A program made the translations under genes and the position numbers. From Treponema denticola (lineage in GTDB: Bacteria; Spirochaetota; Spirochaetia; Treponematales; Treponemataceae): DNA of 64,000 bases. Location of the stretch: NCBI RefSeq assembly GCF_024181405.1, contig NZ_CP051302.1:1-64000 (forward strand), in the 5' to 3' direction. The notes below the pieces were generated by a model. The model did no database searches and was not told the origin of the DNA. It saw only the letters and a list, made by a program, of their open reading frames with translations. Below, piece after piece: positions 27,012 through 35,693 of this stretch (its first letter is position 1; each line of letters begins with the position of its first letter).

Positions 27012-28403
27012 ATGATGAGATCATTATTTTCGGGTGTAACCGGAATGCAAAATCACCAAACAAGAATGGACGTTATCGGAAATAACGTAGCCAACGTAAA
27101 TACAACAGGTTTTAAGAGAGGAAGAGTAAACTTCCAAGACTTAATTTCACAGCAGCTAAGCGGTGCAGCTCGTCCTACCGAGGAGCTCGGCGGTGTAAAC
27201 CCCAAAGAAGTCGGCTTGGGTATGATGGTTGCAAGCATTGACACAATCTTTACACAGGGAGCCTTGCAGACAACAGGTGTCAACACCGATCTTGCAATTC
27301 AGGGAAACGGTTTTTTTGTTCTTAAAGACGGAGAAAAATCTTTTTATACAAGAGCTGGAGCTTTTGGTTTAGACAGAGAGGGTACTTTAGTAAACCCTGC
27401 AAACGGAATGAGGGTGCAGGGTTGGATGGCTGAAGAAGCTGACGGTTTCAGGATAATCAATACCTCGGGCCAGACGGAAGATTTAAATATTCCTATAGGT
27501 CAAAAACTTGATGCAAAGGCAACTACAAGTGTAGACTACGCTTGTAACCTTGATAAGAGACTGCCTGAATTGCCCGAAGGAGCAAACCGTGCTCAAATTT
27601 TGGAATCTACTTGGTCTACAGAATTTAAGGTTTATGACAGCTTCGGTGAAACTCATGAGCTGCAAATCGATTTTGCCAGAGTCCCCGGGGAAGTAAATGC
27701 TTGGCAGGCAACCGTAAATGTTGATCCGACAAATGCGGAAGCTACAGCTACCACTGTAGGAATTGGAACAACAGACGGCGTTCAAAACAGCTTCATAGTC
27801 CGTTTTGACAATAACGGTCATCTTGCTTCCGTTACCGACACTGCAGGAAATGTAACAGCTCCCGCAGGACAAGTTTTGGTTCAAATTTCATACAATGTAG
27901 TGGGTGCAAACCCTGATGAAGCCGGAGCTCCTACAAGACATACATTTGATGTAAACTTAGGCGAAATCGGAACTTCAAAAAATACCATTACTCAGTTTTC
28001 TGAGAACAGCAGTACAAGAGCTTATCAGCAAGACGGTTACGGAATGGGTTATCTTGAAAACTTTAGAATTGACCAAAGCGGTGTGATAACCGGTGTTTAT
28101 TCAAATGGTGTAAGACAGGAGTTGGGGCAAATTGCTATGGCAAGTTTTACCAATCAAGGCGGCCTTGAAAAAGCGGGACAAAATACCTATGTTCAGTCCA
28201 ATAACTCAGGCGTTGCTAATATTTCTACATCGGGAACTGTCGGAAAGGGTTATCTGATAGGCGGAACCCTCGAAATGAGTAATGTAGATTTAACAGACCA
28301 ATTTGTAGACATGATCGTAACTCAAAAAGGCTTTCAAGCAGGTGCTAAAACAATACAAACTTCTGATACAATGCTTGAAACGGTCTTGAACTTGAAACGA
28401 TAG
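27012..28403 (+). CDS. flgE: Flagellar hook protein FlgE
   Basis: Builds the hook that joins motor and periplasmic filament. The N-terminal D0 part ([28 protein letters not shown]) and the C-terminal part ([23 protein letters not shown]) are classical. Counting from the first of two tandem Met codons, residue 165 is Lys and 178 is Cys, the two residues known to form the inter-subunit lysinoalanine cross-link of T. denticola hooks. AGGAGG is placed for the first ATG. 463 residues is the normal treponemal size. Confidence 0.97.
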   Translation: MMRSLFSGVTGMQNHQTRMDVIGNNVANVNTTGFKRGRVNFQDLISQQLSGAARPTEELGGVNPKEVGLGMMVASIDTIFTQGALQTTGVNTDLAIQGNGFFVLKDGEKSFYTRAGAFGLDREGTLVNPANGMRVQGWMAEEADGFRIINTSGQTEDLNIPIGQKLDAKATTSVDYACNLDKRLPELPEGANRAQILESTWSTEFKVYDSFGETHELQIDFARVPGEVNAWQATVNVDPTNAEATATTVGIGTTDGVQNSFIVRFDNNGHLASVTDTAGNVTAPAGQVLVQISYNVVGANPDEAGAPTRHTFDVNLGEIGTSKNTITQFSENSSTRAYQQDGYGMGYLENFRIDQSGVITGVYSNGVRQELGQIAMASFTNQGGLEKAGQNTYVQSNNSGVANISTSGTVGKGYLIGGTLEMSNVDLTDQFVDMIVTQKGFQAGAKTIQTSDTMLETVLNLKR

Positions 28404-28428
28404 TATGGTATAATATAGGGTATTTTTT

Positions 28429-28626
28429 ATGATACAGGTAACGCGGCTAAATGGAACAAAATATTGGATTAACCCTCATCAAATTGAAACGATAGAGTGT
28501 AATCCCGATGTTACTTTGCAGATGCTTTCAGGAAAATATTATGTAATTAAGGAAACGCCTGAAGAAATTTTGGACTCTATAGTCGCTTACCGCCGTAAAA
28601 TCGGCATATTTAAAAATGAGTTGTAG
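28429..28626 (+). CDS. flbD: FlbD-family small flagellar protein
   Basis: A 65-residue protein starting MIQVTRLNGTKYWINPHQIETIE, the conserved opening of the FlbD family found between flgE and motA in spirochaetes and many Firmicutes. It is orf4 of the described treponemal fla operon. The molecular role is unclear; the name does not imply the unrelated Caulobacter regulator FlbD. It is small, soluble and conserved in position. Confidence 0.88.
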   Translation: MIQVTRLNGTKYWINPHQIETIECNPDVTLQMLSGKYYVIKETPEEILDSIVAYRRKIGIFKNEL

Positions 28627-28647
28627 TAGAAGCAAAAAGGGGTATAT

Positions 28648-29427
28648 ATGGATATAGCGTCGTTTATAGGAATATTCGGAGGTATAGCAGTTGTTGCATT
28701 CGGTGCAATCCTCGGCGGCTCGGCCGGAGGGCTTATTCACCCGGCTTCAATGTTAATTACGATTGGCGGCTCCTACATGTGTCTTTTTTTAACCTATCCT
28801 TTATCCTATACGATAGGAATTTTCAAAGTTGTTGCAAGAGTTTTTAAGGTAACCGATTACGGCGAAAAAGCTCTGGTTCAGCGTTTTGTAGCCCTATCCG
28901 AAAAAAGCCGCCGTGCAGGTCTTCTTGCCTTGGAAGAAGAAATTGAAGACTTTGAAGATCCATTTATGCGCTCCGGTTTACGAAATGTAGTTGACGGTAT
29001 TGATGGAGAGGCTATCCGTTCTCTTATGGAAAACGAACTTAATCAAATGGAAGAGCGCCATAACACATGGATATCCTTAGTAAACGCTTGGGCAACCCTC
29101 GCTCCCGGTTTCGGTATGTTGGGAACGGTTATCGGTCTTATCGGTATGTTGTTAAACTTGGATGATAAAAGTGCTCTCGGTCCTAACATGGCTACGGCTC
29201 TTGTTACAACCTTTTACGGTTCTCTTATGCAGAACTGGCTTTTGGTTCCTATAGCAACAAAGCTTATGTACCAAAACAATATGGAAGTTAAGTCCAAAGA
29301 AATGATTATAGAAGGTGTACTTGGAATTCAAGCCGGAGATAACCCTCGAATCTTGGCTCAAAGGCTTATTACATATTTGACGCCTTCCGATAGAAAATCA
29401 ATTGAGGCGGAAGTATTAAAGGATTAA
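28648..29427 (+). CDS. motA: Flagellar motor stator protein MotA
   Basis: Forms, with MotB, the ion channel that drives rotation. The 259-residue protein has four membrane helices (two at the start, [18 protein letters not shown] and [15 protein letters not shown], and two at about 150-215, [17 protein letters not shown] and [18 protein letters not shown]). The cytoplasmic loop between helices 2 and 3 contains the conserved charged region ([22 protein letters not shown]) that contacts FliG. AAAAGGGG precedes the ATG. motB follows after 1 base. Confidence 0.96.
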   Translation: MDIASFIGIFGGIAVVAFGAILGGSAGGLIHPASMLITIGGSYMCLFLTYPLSYTIGIFKVVARVFKVTDYGEKALVQRFVALSEKSRRAGLLALEEEIEDFEDPFMRSGLRNVVDGIDGEAIRSLMENELNQMEERHNTWISLVNAWATLAPGFGMLGTVIGLIGMLLNLDDKSALGPNMATALVTTFYGSLMQNWLLVPIATKLMYQNNMEVKSKEMIIEGVLGIQAGDNPRILAQRLITYLTPSDRKSIEAEVLKD

Positions 29428-29428
29428 A

Positions 29429-30148
29429 ATGGCAAGGAAAAAGAAACACGGTGCAAGTGCCGCCGGAAGCGGCTGGCTTACCACTTATGCAGATATGGTT
29501 ACTCTCATGCTTTGTTTTTTCGTCATGCTTTTCGAGCCGTCTGAGGTTGATGTAACTCAGCTCATGGCTCTTTCTGCATCAATAAGCGGTGATCCGACCG
29601 GAGGCGGTCTTTCTGTTTCTGCAGGCAGACTTTCCGACCTTGGAAACACCATAAGCTCAATGCCTTCAATGGAAAAAGGGAAGATGCTTGCAAGTGCCTT
29701 AAAAAAGGCTGTTTCGCTTTTTGCTCCCGAAATCAAAACAAATAAAATTGCAGTTACAAGCGATGAGAGGGGGATAGTAATCAGCCTGGCATCGGATGTT
29801 TTCTTTTATCCCGGAAGTGCAGAGCTTAATATTGCCGAATCCAGAGATACGCTTTTAAATCTCGCACAGTTTTTATCTTCACAAGATTTGGCTTCTCATA
29901 GATTTAGGGTTGAAGGGCATACCGATTCGGGCGTAACGGATCCGAATGTATGGAAAAGTAATTGGGAGCTTTCATCTGCAAGGGCAATAAATATTTTGCA
30001 CAGCCTTACGGACTTCGGAGCTCAAGAATCCAGATTTTCTGTAGCAGGCTATGCAGACACTCGCCCTATCTTTTCAAATGATACGGCAGAAGGAAGAGCC
30101 TACAATAGGCGGGTTGATATAATTATTCTTGATGATGCACACTTTTAG
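29429..30148 (+). CDS. motB: Flagellar motor stator protein MotB
   Basis: Anchors the stator to peptidoglycan. The 239-residue protein has a short basic N-terminus, one membrane helix with the channel aspartate in [18 protein letters not shown] (Asp22), a plug and linker, and a C-terminal OmpA-like peptidoglycan-binding domain (about 120-235, with [15 protein letters not shown] and GYADTRPI). In T. denticola the motor works in the periplasm under strong curvature; nothing unusual is seen in the sequence. motA precedes it by 1 base. Confidence 0.96.
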   Translation: MARKKKHGASAAGSGWLTTYADMVTLMLCFFVMLFEPSEVDVTQLMALSASISGDPTGGGLSVSAGRLSDLGNTISSMPSMEKGKMLASALKKAVSLFAPEIKTNKIAVTSDERGIVISLASDVFFYPGSAELNIAESRDTLLNLAQFLSSQDLASHRFRVEGHTDSGVTDPNVWKSNWELSSARAINILHSLTDFGAQESRFSVAGYADTRPIFSNDTAEGRAYNRRVDIIILDDAHF

Positions 30149-30190
30149 TAAAAATAAAAATGTGCCGATTATAATAGTAAGGAGAAAATT

Positions 30191-30736
30191 ATGGCTGATA
30201 ATGACTTAATGGATGACGATGATATTCAGGAAAATATGGCTTCATCAGTAGATACCAAAAAAAGAGGTACAGGTCTTATACCCATGCTGATAAAATGGGT
30301 TGCTATTGTATTGGTTGCTCTAATATTCATTGTTACCGTTGTAGTTATTACAATGAACATAAGAGATAAAAAAGGCTCATCGCATTCAATATCCCCCGTT
30401 TCTGAAGAGTACAGGGAAACAAGGGACGTTTTGCAATGGTATCAGGCAATTGGTATTTTGAAGGTACATACGGCAGATAGAATTCCTGCAACCTTGATAG
30501 TAGATGTCGCCTTAGGCTATACTAACAATGATAAGTCGACACCTCAAGAGCTTTCTGCAAGAAAGGTCGAAATAATAGACTTTTTACGCTCTTATTTTAA
30601 AGGCAAGACTACGGCTGAATTAAGACAGGAAGAAAAAATAAAGATTGAAATAAAACACGAAATAAACGATAATGTACTTACAAAAAATAAAATAAAGGAT
30701 GTTAAATTTACGCAATACGATATTGTTGAACAATAA
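30191..30736 (+). CDS. fliL: Flagellar basal-body-associated protein FliL
   Basis: A stator-associated membrane protein that forms a ring round MotB linkers. The 181-residue protein has an acidic N-terminal tail, one membrane helix (about 28-55, MLIKWVAIVLVALIFIVTVVVI) and a periplasmic domain that includes DVALGYT and the C-terminal strand KDVKFTQYDIVEQ, as in FliL. AAGGAG precedes the ATG. It lies between motB and fliM as in other treponemes. Confidence 0.92.
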   Translation: MADNDLMDDDDIQENMASSVDTKKRGTGLIPMLIKWVAIVLVALIFIVTVVVITMNIRDKKGSSHSISPVSEEYRETRDVLQWYQAIGILKVHTADRIPATLIVDVALGYTNNDKSTPQELSARKVEIIDFLRSYFKGKTTAELRQEEKIKIEIKHEINDNVLTKNKIKDVKFTQYDIVEQ

Positions 30737-30750
30737 AGGATAGGAGAGCC

Positions 30751-31785
30751 ATGACAGAAGTTCTTTCGCAGGATGAAATAGATCAGCTTCTCACCGCAAT
30801 AAGCTCAGGAGATACGGATACAGAAGATTTTCGTGCCGTTAATGACACCCGTAAAATAAAAATTTACGACTTTAAACGTCCCGACAAATTTTCTAAGGAG
30901 CAGATGAGGACGGTACAGATGATGCATGAAACCTTTGCCCGTCTTACAACCACTTCTCTTTCCGCTCAGCTGCGAAGCATGGCTCATGTTCACGTAGCAA
31001 CTGTAGAACAGCTTACGTATGAAGAATTTATAAGATCAATACCTACGCCGACAACCTTGGCGATTATAAACATGGATCCTTTAAGGGCAAGCGCTCTTTT
31101 GGAGATAGACCCCTCGGTTACCTTTTCGATTATAGACCGTTTGTTCGGTGGCAAGGGACAGGGTTCAAAAGTTCAGAGGGAATTGACCGAAATAGAAAGC
31201 TCCGTTATGGAAGGCGTTATAGTCCGTATCCTTGCAAATATGAGGGAAGCTTGGACTACTGTAGTCGATTTACGTCCCCGTTTGGGAAACATAGATACAA
31301 ACCCTCAGTTTGTTCAGATTGTAACCCCCTCTGAAATGGTACTTTTGGTAACATTGGAAACCAAGGTTGGAGAAGAAGAAGGAATGATGAATATCTGTCT
31401 TCCTTACATTACCCTTGAACCGATTATATCAAAATTGTCGACACAGTTTTGGTTTTCTTCGGTTAGAAGGGCTTCGACGGGACAATATGCGGCGGCAATT
31501 AAGGATAAGCTTTCGACTGTTGAGGTTGATATGGTTGCCGAGGTAGGCTCTTTGGATGTTTCAATCAGGGATGTTCTTAACTTGAGAGCGGGAGATGTTG
31601 TACGCTTACCCAACGTAAGGGTAGGGGATCCTTTTAAGCTTACAGTAGGAAGCAGGCCTAAATTCTCCTGCCAACCCGGCGTGAAGGGTAAAAAATTAGC
31701 AGTTCAGATTTTGGAAAAAATAGAAGATATTAGCGGTGATGAATTCGAAGAATTAACATCGGAAGGAGATGAGTTGTATGAGTGA
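30751..31785 (+). CDS. fliM: Flagellar motor switch protein FliM
   Basis: C-ring protein that receives phosphorylated CheY. The 344-residue protein begins with the CheY-binding peptide MTEVLSQDEIDQLLTAI, then a CheC-like middle domain (with RSIPTPTTLAIINMDPL, and later FGGKG) and a C-terminal SpoA domain (about 250-330). Its last 8 bases overlap the start of fliY, so the two C-ring proteins are probably translated in tandem. Confidence 0.96.
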   Translation: MTEVLSQDEIDQLLTAISSGDTDTEDFRAVNDTRKIKIYDFKRPDKFSKEQMRTVQMMHETFARLTTTSLSAQLRSMAHVHVATVEQLTYEEFIRSIPTPTTLAIINMDPLRASALLEIDPSVTFSIIDRLFGGKGQGSKVQRELTEIESSVMEGVIVRILANMREAWTTVVDLRPRLGNIDTNPQFVQIVTPSEMVLLVTLETKVGEEEGMMNICLPYITLEPIISKLSTQFWFSSVRRASTGQYAAAIKDKLSTVEVDMVAEVGSLDVSIRDVLNLRAGDVVRLPNVRVGDPFKLTVGSRPKFSCQPGVKGKKLAVQILEKIEDISGDEFEELTSEGDELYE

Positions 31786-32986
31786 TGGTTCAATTTCTCA
31801 AGATGAAATAGATGCTTTGTTATCGGGAGTAGGAGGAGGCGGAATTGCATCGGCTCCTGCAGCAGGTGCAGGCGATGATTTGGCCGGTTTTAAAAAAACA
31901 GCCTTACTTCAATTTACAAAAGAAAATATCCCGGGTCTGTCTTCGAATTTGGAGTCTATGACGGGTAAAACTGTCAGTATTTCGGAGCCGGTTATTGATT
32001 TTTCCGATAGAGAGACCTTTTTAAGAAAAGTATCCGAAATGACTGTTGCTACCCTCATTGATTTTTCCGGGGCTATGAGCGGTGATCATGCCTTTATGAT
32101 GAGCCCTGAGCTTGCAAAGAAAATAGTCAGTTTGGTAAATCATGAAGACAACGTAGAAATAGATGATATGGCCCTTTCAGTTATAAGTGAGACAATAGCT
32201 CAATATGTGGGTACGGAACTTAGTTACCTTGAGCGTGCCGGACTTACCGGTGTTGCATCTTCTCCGGCAGAATCTTCATATGTTCCTAAGGCTATGATGA
32301 GATTACCTCAGCGTAACTTTGTAAGCATAACTTATAATGTGAAGATTGATGATTCTGCATATCAACTGTGGGAAATTCTTTCTGAGGATGTTGTCGATAA
32401 AATAACCTCTACGATTGCGGGTCCTGATCCTTCAATGCAAGGAATGGGAGGCGATACCGGAATTCAGGGTATGGCTGCAATGGGAGGTATGCAAAATATG
32501 GGTGCAATGCAAAACAATGGAATGATGGGCGGTATGCAGATGGGTTCTATGCAAACAGGCGGCCCTGCACAGCAAATGTTCGGTTCAGGTATGCCCCAAG
32601 GTTCGCCTCAGCAAGGAGGAAATATGCAGGCTATGAATAATATGGGCATGATGCCCCAAATGGGAATGGGCGCCAGTGTTCAGCCTGTTCAATTTCCGCC
32701 CCTTCAGGGTTTTGTAAGTCAGGAGGAGCAGGGTAATATCGGTCTTATCATGGACGTTTACATGGAAATGACCGTAGAACTAGGACGAACAAAGCGCATG
32801 ATTAAAGAAATCCTCGGAATGGGTGAGGGGCATATTATTGAGCTTGATAAACTTGCCGGTGAACCTGTAGACGTTCTTGTAAACCACAAACCTATAGCTA
32901 AGGGAGAGGTTGTAGTTATAGAAGAAAGTTTCGGTGTCCGTATAACCGAAATTTTATCTCCGGCTGAGCGTATTTCGGATATATAA
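31778..32986 (+). CDS. fliY: Flagellar motor switch protein FliY (FliN-type)
   Basis: C-ring protein with a C-terminal FliN/SpoA domain (about 320-400). The start at 31778 (MSDGSISQDEIDALLSG, a FliM/FliY-type CheY-binding peptide) has AAGGAG 9 bases upstream; an in-frame ATG at 31769 lies on the ribosome site. The middle is a CheC-like domain (about 45-205). A linker of about 90 residues (210-305) is strikingly rich in Met, Gly and Gln (runs such as MAAMGGMQNMGAMQNNG). It replaces fliN in treponemes. CheC-type phosphatase activity cannot be confirmed from sequence alone. Confidence 0.93.
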   Translation: MSDGSISQDEIDALLSGVGGGGIASAPAAGAGDDLAGFKKTALLQFTKENIPGLSSNLESMTGKTVSISEPVIDFSDRETFLRKVSEMTVATLIDFSGAMSGDHAFMMSPELAKKIVSLVNHEDNVEIDDMALSVISETIAQYVGTELSYLERAGLTGVASSPAESSYVPKAMMRLPQRNFVSITYNVKIDDSAYQLWEILSEDVVDKITSTIAGPDPSMQGMGGDTGIQGMAAMGGMQNMGAMQNNGMMGGMQMGSMQTGGPAQQMFGSGMPQGSPQQGGNMQAMNNMGMMPQMGMGASVQPVQFPPLQGFVSQEEQGNIGLIMDVYMEMTVELGRTKRMIKEILGMGEGHIIELDKLAGEPVDVLVNHKPIAKGEVVVIEESFGVRITEILSPAERISDI

Positions 32987-33013
32987 ACCTAAAAATCGGG
33001 TGGGGGGCTTTTA

Positions 33014-33673
33014 ATGAGCTTTGGGAAAAAGCTGTTTTTTATTATTTTCTTTTTGTTTTCGGTGACCTTGTTTGCAGAAAATGACGGAACTTCTTCGGAT
33101 GGGGATTCTTTGCCTTCAGAGTCGGGTATTCTATTGGACGCAGGTACAAAAGGAAATATTGAAAGGAATGATGGGAATACCGCACCTGCCGGAAATGAAA
33201 ATGCTTTTGATTTGAATGTTGCAGAAAGAGCTCAATCTCCTATTTCCAGACTGTTACAAGTTCTTGTATCTTTAATTATAGTATGTATTTTGGCCTATGT
33301 TGTGCTGAAATTTTTAAAAAAATCTTCACTATCTTTTTCTTCGGATAGTCCTTACCTAAAAAGCGTTGCTTCAATTAACATTGCTCAAGGAAAAAGTATT
33401 CATGTTATTACCTTGGGCGAAAAGGCGTACATTGTAGGCGTTACCGATTCTTCAATAAATATGATAGGAGAGGTGGAAGATAAAACCCTTGTCGATACCA
33501 TGAATTTGGATGCTGAAAGACGCAGCTCTTCTCCCAAACAAGACTTTGCTTCTATGCTGTCCTCAGTTTTTAAAGGCTCAAAGAATAATGATATTGATGT
33601 AGATTTTTTTGAAGCACAACGTGAAAGGTTAAACAAGGCTGCTAAAGCTCAAGTGCCGGAGGAAAGAGAATGA
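33014..33673 (+). CDS. fliO: Flagellar biosynthesis protein FliO/FliZ
   Basis: Helps assemble the FliP ring of the export gate; called fliZ in some spirochaetes and Bacillus. The 219-residue protein has an N-terminal signal peptide (KKLFFIIFFLFSVTLFAEN), a polar periplasmic stretch, one membrane helix (about 78-98, LLQVLVSLIIVCILAYVVL) and a cytoplasmic FliO domain with the phrase SVASINIAQGKSIHVITLGEKAYIVG (split by the limit here: key blocks are AQGKSIHV and YIVGVT). Its stop overlaps fliP by 4 bases (ATGA). Confidence 0.9.
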   Translation: MSFGKKLFFIIFFLFSVTLFAENDGTSSDGDSLPSESGILLDAGTKGNIERNDGNTAPAGNENAFDLNVAERAQSPISRLLQVLVSLIIVCILAYVVLKFLKKSSLSFSSDSPYLKSVASINIAQGKSIHVITLGEKAYIVGVTDSSINMIGEVEDKTLVDTMNLDAERRSSSPKQDFASMLSSVFKGSKNNDIDVDFFEAQRERLNKAAKAQVPEERE

Positions 33674-34485
33674 AAAGAAATCTTTTGATCCTGTTTTTTT
33701 TCGGTATGATTCTTTTTATTCCGGTTCAAGTTTTTTCTCAGTCGAGCTTTCCCGAAGGTACTACTGCCGGAAGAACCGATGCCGATCCTAATAGGCAGGC
33801 TGGGAGAATTCCTTTTATCGATTTTTCGATAAGAGAACCTTCGACAAATAAGGATGTTGCTTTTTCAGTTCAGCTTTTAATTTTTATTACGCTTATCTCG
33901 ATAGCTCCAAGTCTTTTGTTATTGATGACGAGTTTTTTGCGTTTAAGTATTGTTTTAGACTTTGTGAAAAGGGCCTTATCTCTTCAGCAAGTGCCGCCGA
34001 CTCAGGTTTTAAACGGAATTGCCTTTTTTCTTACCCTGTTTATTATGCAGCCGACCTTTACCCAAATATATAATAACGCTTATAAACCTATGAGTGAGGG
34101 ACAAATCGGAATAGAAGAAGCTTATAGGGAAGCGGAAAAACCTATGCGGTATTTTATGTATAAGCAAATGCAAAAAAATCCGGCCCATATCCGCACCTTT
34201 ATGGCTATGTCTAAACTTCCAAAGCCCGATACTCTTGCAGATGTACCGACCCATATTTTAATAGCTGCCTTTATATTACATGAGCTTACAATAGCTTTTC
34301 AAATCGGAATATTTTTATACCTTCCGTTTATTATAATAGATATGATTGTCGCCAGTATTCTTATGTCTATGGGTATGATAATGCTTCCGCCCGTCCAAAT
34401 ATCCATGCCGTTTAAATTGATTCTTTTTGTTATGGTTGACGGCTGGGGACTCCTCTTCGGTAAATTATTTGAATCGTTTTTATAA
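33670..34485 (+). CDS. fliP: Flagellar export-gate protein FliP
   Basis: Core pore protein of the flagellar type III export gate. The 271-residue protein has a signal peptide, then the conserved helices: LLIFITLISIAPSLLLLMTS, FLRLSIVLDFVKRAL, and LPFIIIDMIVASILMSMGM with PPVQISMPFKLILF near the end. Everything expected of FliP is present. It is the last flagellar gene seen; no fliQ follows, in contrast to the order known in T. pallidum, and no clear terminator lies after the stop. Confidence 0.96.
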   Translation: MKRNLLILFFFGMILFIPVQVFSQSSFPEGTTAGRTDADPNRQAGRIPFIDFSIREPSTNKDVAFSVQLLIFITLISIAPSLLLLMTSFLRLSIVLDFVKRALSLQQVPPTQVLNGIAFFLTLFIMQPTFTQIYNNAYKPMSEGQIGIEEAYREAEKPMRYFMYKQMQKNPAHIRTFMAMSKLPKPDTLADVPTHILIAAFILHELTIAFQIGIFLYLPFIIIDMIVASILMSMGMIMLPPVQISMPFKLILFVMVDGWGLLFGKLFESFL

Positions 34486-34536
34486 AAAATCATTTCGTAC
34501 AAAACGAATGTCAGCGTTGAAGCGGGTGTGTGTGTT

Positions 34537-34867
34537 TTATTTTGCAAAAGAAACCTGTAAATGCTTCTTGTTTTTCACACAATCAAGCAAATAGTAATTG
34601 ATAATATTTTGATATGGCATTCCTGTTTCTTCGGACATATTCTTATAACTTCATCATTCACTCGGTAGCAGTGACATACAACCAGTATTTTTGATTTATT
34701 ACTTACTCCTGAAATAATAAATCTGTCCTCTTCATCCGAATGTTCCGGATCTGATATTAAAATTGCATTGGGATCGTAAAAAACACTTTCAGCTTTTTCA
34801 AAAGAAACTTTATGTTTTTTTAAATTTATTCCGCTTTTTCAAAATCCCATTCAAATCTTATTTTCAT
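34537..34867 (-). pseudogene. Decayed BrnT-BrnA toxin-antitoxin remnant
   Basis: On the minus strand ATG 34867 begins MKIRFEWDFEKAE, the opening of BrnT toxins, then meets a TAA. Shifting by one base (a lost A would restore it) the frame continues with LKKHKVSFEKAESVFYDP, then ISDPEHSDEEDRFIISG and LVVCHCYR, all BrnT. After EVIRI the sequence changes to MSEETGMPYQNIINYYLLD, the C-terminal end of a BrnA antitoxin. So a frameshift and an internal deletion that removed the toxin C-terminus and the antitoxin N-terminus have left a fossil. It fills most of the 490-base gap after fliP. It should be inactive. Confidence 0.8.
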
Positions 34868-34873
34868 AATTAT

Positions 34874-34901
34874 ATTATAACTATTTTAAGCCATTTGTCA
34901 A
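34874..34901 (-). promoter_or_regulatory. Former promoter of the BrnT remnant
   Basis: On the minus strand a perfect TTGACA (34896-34901) and a perfect TATAAT (34874-34879) are spaced by 16 bases, 6 bases before the remnant's ATG. The promoter is intact although the genes are not. Confidence 0.6.
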
Positions 34902-34936
34902 ACATAACTATCATTGACAACATAACTATCATTGAT
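34901..34936. repeat. Two 18-bp tandem repeats upstream of the BrnT remnant
   Basis: Unit AACATAACTATCATTGAC is repeated once with a change only in the last base. The repeat begins at the -35 box of the remnant promoter. It could be a regulator-binding array or a slippage product. Confidence 0.75.
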
Positions 34937-34975
34937 ATAAAAAGATCTGATACCTTTTCTTATATTTTTACTTTA

Positions 34976-35554
34976 TTAAATCCGATTGTATGTTTGTATT
35001 TCGTTTATTTCTATTGCTTTATTATTCTCAAATGTTATTTTTACAATATGAGGCATTTTTCCGGCAATTTCTAAAAAATATTCATACCCATATTTTTTAT
35101 CAAAATAATTCAAAATTGTACATAATGCTGTTCCATGCGTTCCGATCAAAACTGTCTTTCCGGTTTTTGTGTTTAATATATTAAATAATACATTTATATT
35201 TCTACGCTGTACTTCATTCAATGTTTCATCTTGATTCATACTATAATTAAAATCACTCCATTGCTTTTTTACATATTCTTGAAATTCTTCAATTCTATCA
35301 AACCAAACATTAGACTTTTTTTCTCGTAAATCCTCATATAATTCAATTTGGATATTTTTCATTTCTGATAGAGGCGTCATCGTCTGAATACTTCTTAAAT
35401 ACGGGCTTGAAATAATACTATTAATATTAATTTCTCTAAAAATATTTTTTAATTTATCAGCATCTTTTTTTCCTTTATTTGTTAAAGGTCGATTTCTATT
35501 CTCTTTTATACTGATATCAGACTGAGCATGACGAATAAAGTAAATAACTATCAA
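34976..35554 (-). CDS. Histidine phosphatase superfamily protein
   Basis: A 192-residue member of the phosphoglycerate-mutase-like (branch 1) family. It starts with the catalytic block YFIRHAQSD (His9 as the phospho-acceptor), followed by RPLTNKGKKDADKL, SPYLRSIQTM and, near 130-140, IGTHGTALC with the second catalytic histidine. All residues needed for a broad phosphatase or sugar-phosphate phosphatase are visible; the substrate is unknown. It is read toward the BrnT remnant, with a promoter region not obvious from sequence. Confidence 0.88.
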   Translation of the reverse strand: MIVIYFIRHAQSDISIKENRNRPLTNKGKKDADKLKNIFREININSIISSPYLRSIQTMTPLSEMKNIQIELYEDLREKKSNVWFDRIEEFQEYVKKQWSDFNYSMNQDETLNEVQRRNINVLFNILNTKTGKTVLIGTHGTALCTILNYFDKKYGYEYFLEIAGKMPHIVKITFENNKAIEINEIQTYNRI

Positions 35555-35693
35555 TTTTAACTCCTGGAGCGAAGCGTCCGTCTATCCAAATAATACACCG
35601 GCAAATTATTTTTTTCAAGGTATCTTATAAAAATACTATTGACTGCTGGAAGAATTATTTAAAATTTGTTATATTGTCAGCCGAGGTTTATAT

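Noticed and set aside
27483..27884. Minus-strand Cys/Ser-rich open frame inside flgE
   Set aside because: Antisense to the well-conserved hook gene; composition is an artefact of the opposite strand.
34486..34510. Hairpin CATTTCGT...ACGAATG after fliP as an operon terminator
   Set aside because: The arms are imperfect and no T run follows, so I do not count it as an intrinsic terminator.
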